DNA of 64,000 nucleotides from JAHJQZ01 sp963675235 (GCA_963675235.2 CAXXFU010000004.1:434001-498000); one strand, 5' to 3'. Shown: positions 49,088-61,184, counted from the first letter of the stretch. Notes: generated by a model from the sequence alone, not told the origin. Made by a program: numbers and translations.

Positions 49088-50710
49088 ATGTCCGTCACTC
49101 TTCACTTCCATGGCGCCGCCGGCATGGTCACCGGATCGTGCTACCGAATCTCCCATCCTGGCGGACAGTTCCTTGTCGATTGCGGCCTGTTTCAGGGCAA
49201 CAAGTCGGTGCGCGCGCTCAACGACAATCCCTTGCCCTTCGATCCCAAAGGCATCGATTTCGTGCTGCTGACGCACGCCCATATCGATCACATCGGGCTG
49301 GTCCCGAGGCTCTATGCCCATGGCTATCGCGGACCGATGCACCACACCCACCCGACCGGCGGGCTGATGGAGTTTCTGCTCGACGATGCCGCCGGCATCC
49401 AGGAGTACGAAGCCGAGCGGCACAACAAGCGGCGCGCCAGGCGCGGCGAACCGGCCATCGATCCCCTGTACAGGCTCGAGGACGCCGAAGAGGCACTCAA
49501 GCACCGCAACGGACACGATTACGAGGAATGGATTACGCCTGGACCGGGCGTGCGCTGCCGTTTCTGGAACGCCGGCCACATCCTTGGCTCGGCCTCGATC
49601 GAGGTCGAGGTCGAGAACGGCGACGGCAAGTCGGTCTCGCTGCTGTTCTCGGGCGATCTCGGGCCGGACGAGAAGGTGTTCTACCGCGAGCCGGATGCAC
49701 CTTCGGGCTTCGACTACATCCTGTGCGAATCCACCTATGGCGGCCGCGACCGCGACGACTACACGCTGGAAGCGCGGCGCGAGGCCTTGAAGTTCGAGAT
49801 CAACCGGGCACTTGAGCGCGGCGGCAATCTCGTCATTCCGGCCTTCGCCGTCGAGCGCAGCCAGGAACTGTTGCATGATATCGGCACGCTGATCGCCAGC
49901 GGTGAGATCAATCCGAGCCTGGTTTTCCTCGATAGCCCCCTCGCCCGCAAGGTGACCACGGTCTACAAGGATTACGCCAAGCTGTTCGAGGACACCGAGC
50001 TTGCCGCCGGCCAGCTCTTCGCCGATCCGCGTTTCCGCATCGTCGAAAGCGTGCAGGAATCCAAGGACATCAACAAGATCAAGGGCGGCGCAATTATCAT
50101 GGCCGCCTCGGGCATGTGCGATGCCGGCCGCATCAAGCATCATCTCAGGAACAATCTGATCCGCACCGACGCCACCGTGCTGTTCGTCGGCTACCAGGCA
50201 CAGGGCACGCTCGGCTCGGTCATCCAGGGCGGCGCGGACGAGGTGCGCATCCACGGCGACCGTGTCCCGATCCGGGCCGACATCCGCACGGTGCGCAACT
50301 ATTCCGCCCATGCCGACCATTCCGAGCTGATCGATTGGCTGCGCGGCCGCCTGCCAGCCCATGGCGCCGTGTTCCTGACCCATGGCGAGGACGAAGGCCG
50401 CGAGGCGATGCGCAAGGCGCTGATGGCGGAAGGCCTCGGCGGCGATCAGGTTCTGATGCCGCTGCTCGACGACTACTTCGAGCTGCGCGTCTCCGGCATC
50501 GAGTCCAAGAAGGCGCCGGTCACCCGCCGCATCGACCCGATTCAGGTCGGCGAAGACTGGCACAATCTTTATGCCGATTTCTCCATCCGGTTGTCCAACC
50601 GGCTGGCGTCGGCCAAGACCGACCGCGAGCGCCTGGAGCTGATGCAAGAGGTCCGCGCCGCGCTCGGCGGGCCGGCAGACGATAGCGCCTCGGAACGCCC
50701 TGACGCCTAG
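49088..50710 (+). CDS. Metallo-beta-lactamase fold RNase (beta-CASP family)
   Basis: Predicted RNA exonuclease/endonuclease of the KH-less beta-CASP group, 540 residues. The MBL motifs are HAHIDH (63-68), the His in WNAGHILGSAS, Asp in LFSGDLG; the beta-CASP part holds IPAFAVERSQE, MAASGMCDAGRI and the SAHADHSEL motif. The C-terminal 80 residues are helical. AAGGAG lies before the ATG at 49088. It is a two-zinc nuclease by family; role in RNA processing is inference. It stands alone on the plus strand between two minus-strand blocks. Confidence 0.92.
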   Translation: MSVTLHFHGAAGMVTGSCYRISHPGGQFLVDCGLFQGNKSVRALNDNPLPFDPKGIDFVLLTHAHIDHIGLVPRLYAHGYRGPMHHTHPTGGLMEFLLDDAAGIQEYEAERHNKRRARRGEPAIDPLYRLEDAEEALKHRNGHDYEEWITPGPGVRCRFWNAGHILGSASIEVEVENGDGKSVSLLFSGDLGPDEKVFYREPDAPSGFDYILCESTYGGRDRDDYTLEARREALKFEINRALERGGNLVIPAFAVERSQELLHDIGTLIASGEINPSLVFLDSPLARKVTTVYKDYAKLFEDTELAAGQLFADPRFRIVESVQESKDINKIKGGAIIMAASGMCDAGRIKHHLRNNLIRTDATVLFVGYQAQGTLGSVIQGGADEVRIHGDRVPIRADIRTVRNYSAHADHSELIDWLRGRLPAHGAVFLTHGEDEGREAMRKALMAEGLGGDQVLMPLLDDYFELRVSGIESKKAPVTRRIDPIQVGEDWHNLYADFSIRLSNRLASAKTDRERLELMQEVRAALGGPADDSASERPDA

Positions 50711-50717
50711 CCAGGGC

Positions 50718-51587
50718 CTAGACAGTCACCTTGACGGTGCCGCCCCCGCATCCGGCAGGGTCGTTGGCGTGCCCGATATGGCGCGCCACCCAGGCACTGG
50801 CCGCGGCATAGCCATCGGAGTGGCACCTGATGGTGTCGTGCCCGAACCAGCCAAGGCGCTTAAGCCGTATGTCGATGCGGTTGGCCTCCGGGCGATAGCA
50901 CGCTTGGGCAACCGCATCCCAGCTGTGGCGCTCGCCGCGCAGTGCCGTAGCTGACAGCGCTGCCGCGATCGGGACCGGTCGCGTCGAGGCGACGCCCGCC
51001 GCACCGGCAGCAAAAGCACCCGCGAAAAGACGCGGATCGGACAGGGCGACGGTGTAGAAATCGCCGGCAAGCAGATAGGTGCGGCGCACGCGATTGAACA
51101 GGACGCCGAAGATCACCACGGCGAACAGCACGATCACGACGCTGCAGCCGATCGCTGCCATCTGCGCGCTCTCGACGAAGGCGCCATCGCGAAGGACGCC
51201 GAAAACCAGGGTGAGGAACCCGAACAGCAGGAGTGTGACCACGCCGAACACGCGCGCGACCTGCGCGGTGAGCACAGCGGTTTCGATTTCCCAGTAAAGC
51301 ACTTCAGCACCATCGCCATCGAAACCGCGCCTCATGGTGACGAGCCGCGCGATGGCCTCGTCATGCGGCCAGCCGCCCCGCCGCCAGCGGTGCCACAATG
51401 CCCCGGCACCATAGCCAAGACCCGTGGCCAGCGGTGAAGCGACCAGAACCAGCATCAGGGCGAATTCGCTGTCGCCGCGCAGCAACCCGGACGTGCCGAA
51501 AACCAGCATGTCGGCGAGCGCGACATAGCCGAGCCAGCGCCACTTGCCAAAGGCACCAAGAACCGCCGCGATCACGAAACCGATCAT
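50718..51587 (-). CDS. Membrane protein of unknown function, 289 aa
   Basis: Family not recognised. Hydrophobic segments lie at about residues 1-33 (with VIAAVLGAFGKW), 43-65, 112-132 and 143-165; the region 66-105 is charged and probably cytoplasmic. The C-terminal 110 residues are soluble with several Cys and His (CYRPEANRIDIRL, FGHDTIRCH). It is the second gene of a pair with the upstream 260-residue membrane protein (46 bases apart). Confidence 0.72.
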   Translation of the reverse strand: MIGFVIAAVLGAFGKWRWLGYVALADMLVFGTSGLLRGDSEFALMLVLVASPLATGLGYGAGALWHRWRRGGWPHDEAIARLVTMRRGFDGDGAEVLYWEIETAVLTAQVARVFGVVTLLLFGFLTLVFGVLRDGAFVESAQMAAIGCSVVIVLFAVVIFGVLFNRVRRTYLLAGDFYTVALSDPRLFAGAFAAGAAGVASTRPVPIAAALSATALRGERHSWDAVAQACYRPEANRIDIRLKRLGWFGHDTIRCHSDGYAAASAWVARHIGHANDPAGCGGGTVKVTV

Positions 51588-51633
51588 TCTCGCTCCAAAC
51601 GCGCCATCGGCGCGCCGTCATCCGCGCTGCATT

Positions 51634-52416
51634 TCAGGTGGCCGGGTGCAGGTCATCGCCTTCTTCCCGGTGCGCCGACTTGCGCCGCCGATGACGCGGG
51701 GCGATGGCATGCTCGAGTTCGCTGTCGAGCCTGACCCCGCCCCGATGCAAAGCGGCGATGAGCTTGCGCAGGTCGGGAAAGGCGTCGACCGGCAGGCGCA
51801 TATGCGTGCCGTCATGGCGTTCGATGATGAGATTATGGCTGGCGCGGTCGCTGACCAGCGCAATGCCGAGCCCGCGCCAGCCGCCGAACAGAACCAGCAG
51901 CGGCTTGAGCCAGCGCGGCGGCGGCTTGACCTCGCCGCGGACCTCGGCGATGTCGTCGAACGAGATCTTAACGACGCCGCCGAAATCGGCAAACTCGAGC
52001 TCCCGGCCATGAACCGTCAGCCACATGATCTGGTGACGGGTCGAGACGTAGAAGATGAACAGGCTCACCAGCGCCGGCAGCCCGGTCATGAGATAGAGCG
52101 CCCACGGCCCCTCGATCCAGGGATCATGGACCGCCACGATCAGCGGCAAAGCCAGGAACAGGGTGGAAAGCATGAACCCGAGAACATCGGGCATGTATGT
52201 CGAGGGCATGCGCTCGTGATGCATTGCGCCTTTCGGCACGACCGGGCGTGGTACCAAGACATAAACGAGAATGCCGACGGCGACGCCGCCGAGCGCCAGA
52301 TAGGCGTGTCCGTAGCCAAACCCGGCCACGGCGGCGGCGATGAACAGCGCCAGCACCACGGCGCGACGAAGCACTTCGATCAAAACCAGCCGGAAATGAG
52401 AACTCGACCCGCTCAC
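51634..52416 (-). CDS. Membrane protein with a C-terminal PH-like region, 260 aa
   Basis: Four hydrophobic segments (about 15-35, 38-56, 78-98, 105-125) are followed by a soluble domain beginning STRHQIMWLTVHGRELEFADFGG, whose strand-rich pattern resembles bacterial PH-like domains, then a basic C-terminus (RHRRRKSAHRE). Function unknown. The start is GTG at 52416 with AAGGG upstream. It leads a two-gene unit with the 289-residue membrane protein. Confidence 0.72.
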   Translation of the reverse strand: MSGSSSHFRLVLIEVLRRAVVLALFIAAAVAGFGYGHAYLALGGVAVGILVYVLVPRPVVPKGAMHHERMPSTYMPDVLGFMLSTLFLALPLIVAVHDPWIEGPWALYLMTGLPALVSLFIFYVSTRHQIMWLTVHGRELEFADFGGVVKISFDDIAEVRGEVKPPPRWLKPLLVLFGGWRGLGIALVSDRASHNLIIERHDGTHMRLPVDAFPDLRKLIAALHRGGVRLDSELEHAIAPRHRRRKSAHREEGDDLHPAT

Positions 52417-52648
52417 CGCCGAATGCCCTTGTTCTGCGCCGTTCGGGCCCCCTCCCGAACGGCGACGCTTGCCGCGGCTTTTCTCAGGTCCGCATGCGTT
52501 CCGGACAATATTGGTCCTTTTTGCAATAGATTACAAGAACCTATATTTGTCTTCAGAAAGAAGACCAGCATCCAAATCCTGTATTCGACTAATTACAATC
52601 TAATTTCTGAACAATTTTTCTCATATTTCAATTTGTTGTTGTCGCCGG
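52417..52648. other. AT-rich intergenic segment with small hairpins
   Basis: Bases about 52501-52640 are only a third G+C by count (21 of 60, then 19 of 60), against over 60% around them. It contains a hairpin GTCTTC-AGAAA-GAAGAC (52549-52565) and a near-palindrome around CAATATTGG (52503-52517). It lies upstream of the 260-residue membrane protein gene (promoter side) and downstream of the 182-residue one. It may be an AT-rich promoter or a foreign remnant. Confidence 0.55.
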
Positions 52649-53197
52649 TCAGGCGGCGGCCGGTGCAAGGAACAGGCCGGCAAGCGCCGCGAGGATCGCC
52701 AGCATCGCAAGGACGGACAGACCGACCCCGAGCAGCTTGCTGCGCGGATAAACCACCCAGAAGAACACGCCCGCACTCAGCGCCAAGGACTGCGAATAGA
52801 CCTCGATCATCGAAGGCTGAACCATCGCCTGCCAGGAGAACCTTGTGTAAATGGCGCCCTCGATCGAACCGGGCGGCGGCCCGAAGGTGTTGATGATGCC
52901 GACAATGGCGAGCATGGCCCAGCCGATGAGCCAACCATCGGGCCGCGAGAACAGGGCGCCGCGCAACAGGTAAAACACCACGCCGAACAAGGCACCGCGT
53001 ATCGGCTGAAACAGCGGACCGGCCATGACCAGAGGATCGCTGGTCGGACGCATGAAGCTTGCCAGTTCGCCGGTTTCGAAACTGCCGGCATAGTTGAAGA
53101 TGACCATGGCCGTGGCGCCGATAACGAAATAGGAGGCAGTGTGAACGACGGCCGATTTGACAACGAGTTCGATCAGTCCGGGTGAGCGGTAAGACAT
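52649..53197 (-). CDS. Membrane protein of unknown function, 182 aa
   Basis: About five hydrophobic segments in 182 residues (near 18-36, 64-82, 90-107, 130-150, 155-180) with a conserved-looking FGPPPGSIEG loop. No family recognised. It could be a small transporter-like or scaffolding protein; nothing catalytic is visible. It lies between the penicillin-binding protein gene and the membrane protein pair, on their strand, but separated from each by more than 170 bases, so it is probably monocistronic. Confidence 0.7.
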   Translation of the reverse strand: MSYRSPGLIELVVKSAVVHTASYFVIGATAMVIFNYAGSFETGELASFMRPTSDPLVMAGPLFQPIRGALFGVVFYLLRGALFSRPDGWLIGWAMLAIVGIINTFGPPPGSIEGAIYTRFSWQAMVQPSMIEVYSQSLALSAGVFFWVVYPRSKLLGVGLSVLAMLAILAALAGLFLAPAAA

Positions 53198-53368
53198 GGC
53201 ACATCCTCGCTATGTTCTGCTCGAGAGGAGTGCACGAATTCAGCCCGGCGAAAAGCGAACAGATCGGCGCCTGCTGGCAAAATCAGCAGAACTGGGTAGC
53301 CCTCTCGCCCCCCGGACATCAAAGGCGCCGCGCAAGTGGTGACTGCGCGATCTTTTGGGGCGGGATTT

Positions 53369-55453
53369 CTAGCCGCCGAACAGCTGCCCGAACAGATCCA
53401 TCAACGTCTTCGGGCGTTCGTTCGGCTGTTGCGGCGTCTGCACCTGAGCCGGCGGCACGACGCCACCGCGCGGCAGGTCGGCGACCGACAGGCCCTGATG
53501 GGCCTTTTGCATGAACTCAGACCAGACCGCGACCGGATAGGAGCCGCCGCCAACCCCTTTCATCGGCGTGTCGTCGTCGTTGCCGAGCCACACGCCGGCG
53601 ACCATGCGGGCCGAATAGCCGACGAAGACCGCGTCGCGGTCGCCCTGCGACGTGCCAGTCTTGCCGGCGATCGGCCAGCCCGGCAGACGGGCCTTCTTGG
53701 CCGTGCCGACCTGGATGGCGCCTGTCAGCATGTCGTTCATCTCGCCGATCACCTTGGGCGTCGCCACCTGCCCCGGCCCGCTCGGAATATTGGAGTAGAG
53801 CACATTGCCGTCGGACGTCTCGATATGGGTGATAACATGGGCGATGACCCCCTGCCCGCCATTGGCGAAGGGCGCGTAGCCCGCCGTCAGCTCAAGCAGC
53901 GAGACTTCCTGTGTCCCCAGTGCGATCGAGGGGACCGGCTTCAGCGGGCTCGAGATGCCGAAGCGCAAAGCGGTGTCGACGACACTCTGCGGGCCGACCG
54001 CAACGCAAAGCCGCGCTGCGACGGTGTTGAGAGAATTGGCCAGCGCATCGCGCAGCCGCACCGGGCCAACGAACTTGTGGTTGTAGTTCTCGGGGCTCCA
54101 GCCCTTGTAGGTGAACGGCGCGTCTTCGACGATCGAATCCGGACTGTAGCCATGCTCCATCGCCGTCACGTAGACAAAGGGCTTGAAGGTCGAGCCGGGC
54201 TGGCGGCGGGCGGTGACGGCTCGGTTGTACTGGCTCTTGGCGTAATCGACGCCGCCAACAACGGCCTTGACCGCGCCGTCCGTGGTCATGGCGACCAGCG
54301 CGCCCTGGCTGAAATCATGGGCCTCGCCATTCTGCGAGATGGTTTCCTTGATGAGGAATTCTGCCTGTTTCTGCAGGTCCCAGTCGATTGTCGTTGTGAC
54401 GACGACGTCCTGGTTCACATCGCCGATATAGGCCTGCATCAGCGTCTCGACCCAATCGGCGACATAGTATTCGGCACCGGCGACGCGGGTGCGGATGTTG
54501 CGGTTCGGATCGATGGCGGCAGCCTTGGCCTCGGCCTCGGTTATGAAGCCGAGCTTGGCCATCTGGCTGAGGACGATGCGGGCACGGGCGGCGGCGGCCT
54601 CCGGATGCCGGTTCGGCGCCAGGCGCGACGGCGCCTGCAGCATGCCGGCCAGGATCGCGGCTTCGCCGAGCGACAGATTGCGCGTCGATTTGCCGAAATA
54701 GCGCTGCGCGGCGGATTCGATGCCGTAGCCGGCGCCGAAGAACACCCGGTTGAGATAAAGCTCGAGGATCTGGTCCTTGGTGTACTCGTGCTCGAGCCAA
54801 AGGGCGAGCAGCGCTTCCTGGATCTTGCGGCCGATGGTCTGATCCGGGGTCAGGAACAGGTTTTTGGCGACCTGCTGGGTCAGGGTGGATCCGCCGCGCA
54901 GATATTTGTAGTCGCCGGTCACATTGTCGATGGCCGCGCCGAGAATGCCGATCGGATCGACGCCCCAATGCGAGCGGAAACGCTCGTCCTCGATGGCGAT
55001 GACCGCGTCGGGGACATAATAGGGAAGGTCGCCGATGGCGATGGCCTCGCCGCCCATCTTGCCGCGATTGGAGATCAGCTGTCCGTCGGCGGCGACAATA
55101 CGGATGTTGGGGCTGCGCGGCGGCACCTTCCAGCTGTCGGCATTGGGCAGCTGGGCGCCGTAGTAGATGACGATACCGGCAACGCCGATCCCAGCCCAGA
55201 TGCCGAGAACGAACATCCAGTAGACCGCCTTGCGGAAAAAGCCCCAGAACGTCAGCGGCTGGCGCTTGCGGCCGGACTTGCGCGTACGCGGGCTGGCGGC
55301 TTTCTTCGGCTTGGCTTTGGCGGAAGAGCGGGCCGGCTTGGCGCGGGTCGATGTTGCTTTGCCCTTCGGCTTGGGCTTAGCCTTGCCGCGGGCCGGCTTG
55401 CGGCGTTTGCCGCCACCGGCAATCCGGTCGTCCTGCGTCAGCCTCAAATCCAT
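53369..55453 (-). CDS. Class A penicillin-binding protein (PBP1A family)
   Basis: Bifunctional peptidoglycan synthase, 694 residues. A Lys/Arg/Ala-rich cytoplasmic tail (14-64) precedes one membrane helix (about 76-98). The glycosyltransferase domain has the catalytic Glu in AIEDERFRSHWGVD (Glu 155) and RGGSTLTQQVAKNL. The transpeptidase has SxxK in GSTFKPF (Ser 421, Lys 424), SLN (474-476) and KTG in AGKTGTSQGD (598-600). The C-terminus is a short Pro/Gln-rich tail. The basic N-terminus is longer than in E. coli PBP1A. Confidence 0.95.
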   Translation of the reverse strand: MDLRLTQDDRIAGGGKRRKPARGKAKPKPKGKATSTRAKPARSSAKAKPKKAASPRTRKSGRKRQPLTFWGFFRKAVYWMFVLGIWAGIGVAGIVIYYGAQLPNADSWKVPPRSPNIRIVAADGQLISNRGKMGGEAIAIGDLPYYVPDAVIAIEDERFRSHWGVDPIGILGAAIDNVTGDYKYLRGGSTLTQQVAKNLFLTPDQTIGRKIQEALLALWLEHEYTKDQILELYLNRVFFGAGYGIESAAQRYFGKSTRNLSLGEAAILAGMLQAPSRLAPNRHPEAAAARARIVLSQMAKLGFITEAEAKAAAIDPNRNIRTRVAGAEYYVADWVETLMQAYIGDVNQDVVVTTTIDWDLQKQAEFLIKETISQNGEAHDFSQGALVAMTTDGAVKAVVGGVDYAKSQYNRAVTARRQPGSTFKPFVYVTAMEHGYSPDSIVEDAPFTYKGWSPENYNHKFVGPVRLRDALANSLNTVAARLCVAVGPQSVVDTALRFGISSPLKPVPSIALGTQEVSLLELTAGYAPFANGGQGVIAHVITHIETSDGNVLYSNIPSGPGQVATPKVIGEMNDMLTGAIQVGTAKKARLPGWPIAGKTGTSQGDRDAVFVGYSARMVAGVWLGNDDDTPMKGVGGGSYPVAVWSEFMQKAHQGLSVADLPRGGVVPPAQVQTPQQPNERPKTLMDLFGQLFGG

Positions 55454-55554
55454 GAAATCGTCCCGGTGCGGTGCCTGACCGCCGCTCGTGCTTGGTATTC
55501 AAGCTAAATGTGGCCGGTTTATGTGGGGTAAAGGCAGAACGAGTTGCGGCAAAG

Positions 55555-56520
55555 CTAGCCGACAGGGTCCGGGGAAAAGCGAGCGGCGCGCGGATCGAGT
55601 TCGTGTCCCTGGCTTACCGTCAGGCTTTCGTAGAGCTCCGGACGCCGCCCCCTGATCCATCTCCGGCCCGTGCACAACGGCAGAAGATCGAGATCGAGAT
55701 CGGCCACGACCAGCATGTCGGTCGCCGCCCAGGTCTCGGTGAGGATGCGGCCATAAGGGTCGAGGATCATGGCATTGCCGGTCCTGACCTCGCCGTCATC
55801 CTCGCCGACCCCGTTGGCAAACACGACGAACATGCCGTTGTCATGGGCCCGCGCCGGCAGCCAGCGCATCAGCCAGCCACGGCCCTTGTCGCCCCGGAAC
55901 TCGGCCTCGATGGCGGCCGGATCGCTGTCGCGGTCGCGCCACAGCGCCACATCGATCAACCCCATGGCATGGGGCGAGCGCGACAGGCAACCACCGGTCT
56001 GATGCGGCGCCAGAAGGATGTCTGCCCCGAGAAGCGCCGTGGCGCGGGCGTTCTCGATGATGTTGTTGTCCCAGCAGATCAGCGTACCGACGCGTGCGCC
56101 CCAGGGCGTATCGATCACCGTGAAGGCATCGCCGCTCGACATTTCGGCGTTTTCGAAACTGTGCAGTTTGCGATGCACATGAACCGAGCCGTCCGGCAGG
56201 CAGAGCGCATAGGCATTGAACAGCCGGCCATCCGCGCTGCGTTCGAGAAAACCGGCGCCGATCAGCATGCCATCAGCCATGGCCCAGTCGCGGACCACCG
56301 ACACCGACGGACCATCGGCAGGCTCGGCCAGGGCCTCGAGCCCGGCGCGGTCGAGAGTGCGTACATGCCAGTAGCCGGTGATGCACATCTCGGGAAAGGC
56401 GAGAATCTGCACGTTTTGCTGCCGGGCCTTGTGGCGAAACCCCGCCATGACGGCGAGATTGTAGGCCTTGTCGCTGGCGCGATGATTGAACTGGACGGCG
56501 GCGGCGCGGATCTGGGACAT
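55555..56520 (-). CDS. Nitrilase-superfamily amidohydrolase (carbon-nitrogen hydrolase)
   Basis: Cytosolic amidase-type enzyme of 321 residues with the Glu-Lys-Cys triad: Glu in AFPEMC (Glu 44), Lys in VHRKLHS (Lys 118) and Cys in LICWDN (Cys 149). The C-terminal extension (RRPELYESLT) and an insertion around GCLSRSPHAMG differ from simple omega-amidases; substrate unknown. The ATG at 56520 (MSQIRAAAVQF) fits the family start; the frame upstream to 56661 overlaps the divergent regulator gene. The LysR-type regulator is divergent with 66 bases between, which suggests it controls this gene. Confidence 0.92.
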   Translation of the reverse strand: MSQIRAAAVQFNHRASDKAYNLAVMAGFRHKARQQNVQILAFPEMCITGYWHVRTLDRAGLEALAEPADGPSVSVVRDWAMADGMLIGAGFLERSADGRLFNAYALCLPDGSVHVHRKLHSFENAEMSSGDAFTVIDTPWGARVGTLICWDNNIIENARATALLGADILLAPHQTGGCLSRSPHAMGLIDVALWRDRDSDPAAIEAEFRGDKGRGWLMRWLPARAHDNGMFVVFANGVGEDDGEVRTGNAMILDPYGRILTETWAATDMLVVADLDLDLLPLCTGRRWIRGRRPELYESLTVSQGHELDPRAARFSPDPVG

Positions 56521-56586
56521 GGCTTTCCTCCTGTTCTGTCGGGTTAGCACCGCGCCTGTTGATCGGAAATCGCCTATTATCGCGCC

Positions 56587-57441
56587 ATGCCTGATCAAAA
56601 TTTCACAGACCGGCTCGACTGGGAGGACCTGCGCTTCTTCGAGACTCTTGCGGAAAACCACACCCTATCGGCTTCGGCCCGGCAACTCGGCGTGACCCAT
56701 GCCACCGTCGCCCGCCGCATTCAACGCCTGTCCGGTCTGTTCGACGGCCCGCTGTTCATCCAGCGCCCGGATGGCTACGCCTTGACGGCCCTGGGCGAGG
56801 CGGTGCGTGTGCAGGTGGCGCAGATGCGCGCCTCTGAGGCTGCCATCGGCAAGCTCAGACGCGGCACCGCCACGCGTCCGCTTGTGCGCATTAGCGTCAT
56901 GCGCTCGCTCGGCGATCTGTTCGTGGTACCTGGACTGGCCGCCGTTGCCGGCGAACTGCAGGACATCGAGCTCGAATTTGTCATGGAAACGCGTTTGGCC
57001 AGTCTCGCCCGCTGGGAGGCCGACATTGCCATCAGACTCGATGCGACGACGAACAGCGATCTGGTTTGTCGCACCGTCGGGCGCAATCGCTATCGCCTCG
57101 CCGCTACGGCCGACGGCCGGCGCGATCAGTTCATCGGCTTTGCGGCCAACGACCGCTCACCGCAATCGGCCTGGATCGAGGACTACGCCCGCGACCGGCC
57201 CTTCAGCTTTCGCTCCAACAGCATGATTGCCCAGCGCGCCGCCGCCATCGCCGGGCTCGGCACCGCCCTTTTGCCGGAAGCGCTGATTGCCGGAACCGAC
57301 CTCGAAACGCTCGACACCCCGTCACCGCCGCCCGACCGGCGCGTCGTCCTGCTCAGCCGCAGGCAGGCGCTTGACACGGCCCCGGTGCGCGCCGTCTTCG
57401 ATGCGCTCGTTCGGTTGTTCCGTCTCGGCTGGCCGCACTGA
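56587..57441 (+). CDS. LysR-family transcriptional regulator
   Basis: A 284-residue regulator: N-terminal winged helix (about 12-70) with FFETLAENHTLSASARQLGVTHATVARRIQRL as the helix-turn-helix, broken by GLFDGPLFIQRPDGY, and a C-terminal effector domain (about 95-280) that is compact. It starts 66 bases from the divergent amidohydrolase gene, the usual layout of a LysR regulator and its target. The effector is unknown. Confidence 0.92.
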   Translation: MPDQNFTDRLDWEDLRFFETLAENHTLSASARQLGVTHATVARRIQRLSGLFDGPLFIQRPDGYALTALGEAVRVQVAQMRASEAAIGKLRRGTATRPLVRISVMRSLGDLFVVPGLAAVAGELQDIELEFVMETRLASLARWEADIAIRLDATTNSDLVCRTVGRNRYRLAATADGRRDQFIGFAANDRSPQSAWIEDYARDRPFSFRSNSMIAQRAAAIAGLGTALLPEALIAGTDLETLDTPSPPPDRRVVLLSRRQALDTAPVRAVFDALVRLFRLGWPH

Positions 57442-57596
57442 CCAGCATTCCGGCTCGCGGATCGCAGGATCGTCCCTGTGCCAGAACACCGCACCGCCCG
57501 CGGGTGCTTCCAGGCGATGGCCGGCCTAGCATTGCCGACGGTGCCGCCTGCTTGTCACCGCACATGGCCGGCACCGACGCAATGTGGGGGACAGCC

Positions 57597-58442
57597 ATGA
57601 TCAAACACGCCCTTGCCGGCCTGTTCTGGGCCTGTGCAGCACTGACGGCGAGCGCCTGGGCGGCACACGCCCAGCAGGTCGAAACCATCGACATCCCGAG
57701 CCCGGCACTCAAGCGCGCCGTTCCCGCCGTGCTCTACCTGCCGCCCGGCTACAGCCCTGACAACAGCTATCGCCTGGTCGTGCTGCTGCACGGACAGACC
57801 TCCTCGCCCGAGGATTATGCTTCGGTAGGCGTTTTCGAAGCTGCCACGGACCTCATCGACAAAGGCGAGATCGTTCCCCTCGTCATGGTGATCCCGGCAA
57901 TCGACAACAGCTACGGCATCAACAGCGCCACAGCGGCCGAGGTCTATATCGACGGCATCGGCATGGTCGATTTCCCCAAGGGCAATTACGAGGATTTCCT
58001 GACAGCCGACCTGCCGACCTTCATGGCGGACACCTATTCCGCCGGGACAGTGGCGGCGGACAGGGTCTACGCCGGCATCTCGATGGGCGGTTATGCGGCG
58101 TTGCGGATCGGGCTGGCCTTCCCCGATCTCGCCACGCGTATCGCCGGACACAGCCCGGCCATCGTCGGCCGCAGTTTCAGGTGGCTTTTCCCCGACAAGG
58201 CGGCCTGGCAGGAGCGGTCGCTACCGCTGCTCGCGGAAAGGTACGAACCGACTGATCAGTACTTCTACCTGGATTGCGGACAGCAGGACGAGCACGGCTT
58301 CTTTCTGCAATCGCTCAAGATGTCGAAGATCCTCAAGGATCACGGCGCCGTGGTCGCGTGGCACCCGGCGCCCGGCTATCACGACGGCGCCTACTGGCAA
58401 GCCCATGTCACGGACTATGTCCGCTTCTACGGCGCGCCCTGA
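57597..58442 (+). CDS. Secreted esterase (esterase D-like alpha/beta hydrolase)
   Basis: A 281-residue protein with a signal peptide of 25 residues (hydrophobic core LFWACAALTASAWA, cleavage after AHA), so periplasmic or exported. The hydrolase domain has HGQTSS as oxyanion region, nucleophile Ser in GISMGG (Ser 162), acidic residue in LDCGQQDEHG and His in GYHDGAYW. It resembles the esterase D / tributyrin-esterase group. The ATG at 57597 is the start that gives a signal peptide; the open frame upstream lacks one. It is downstream of the LysR gene by 155 bases. Confidence 0.88.
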   Translation: MIKHALAGLFWACAALTASAWAAHAQQVETIDIPSPALKRAVPAVLYLPPGYSPDNSYRLVVLLHGQTSSPEDYASVGVFEAATDLIDKGEIVPLVMVIPAIDNSYGINSATAAEVYIDGIGMVDFPKGNYEDFLTADLPTFMADTYSAGTVAADRVYAGISMGGYAALRIGLAFPDLATRIAGHSPAIVGRSFRWLFPDKAAWQERSLPLLAERYEPTDQYFYLDCGQQDEHGFFLQSLKMSKILKDHGAVVAWHPAPGYHDGAYWQAHVTDYVRFYGAP

Positions 58443-58518
58443 CACGGCAGTGGAACATACAAACGGGATGGCACGAGCTGCCGCAACTGATTGACGCTTG
58501 TGCCGGAAGGCCCGTGGA

Positions 58519-60972
<2,454 letters not shown>

Positions 60973-61002
60973 GAAGCCTTCGAATCAGCACTATTTTCGC
61001 CA

Positions 61003-61037
61003 GCTAGAGTACTAGCCGAACATGGGGGCTATCCCAA
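61003..61037 (-). promoter_or_regulatory. Candidate gyrB promoter with a short palindrome
   Basis: On the minus strand TTGGGA (61037-61032), a 17-base spacer and TAGTAC (61014-61009) give a possible promoter. Overlapping the -10 is GCTAG-AGTA-CTAGC (61003-61016), a perfect inverted repeat. It stands 37-65 bases before the gyrB start codon. Confidence 0.4.
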
Positions 61038-61184
61038 GCGAAATGGCCATTTTTGCTAGCATTCGAGCCAAGTTGTAGAGGTTTTCCGCGCCGAATCCGG
61101 CCCCACGGCGACTCGCCGGCGCAACAGCGCCATATCGGGCGAATCAGCGCAGGGAAAACAGGGTCGCCCGGCGGTTCCGATCGG

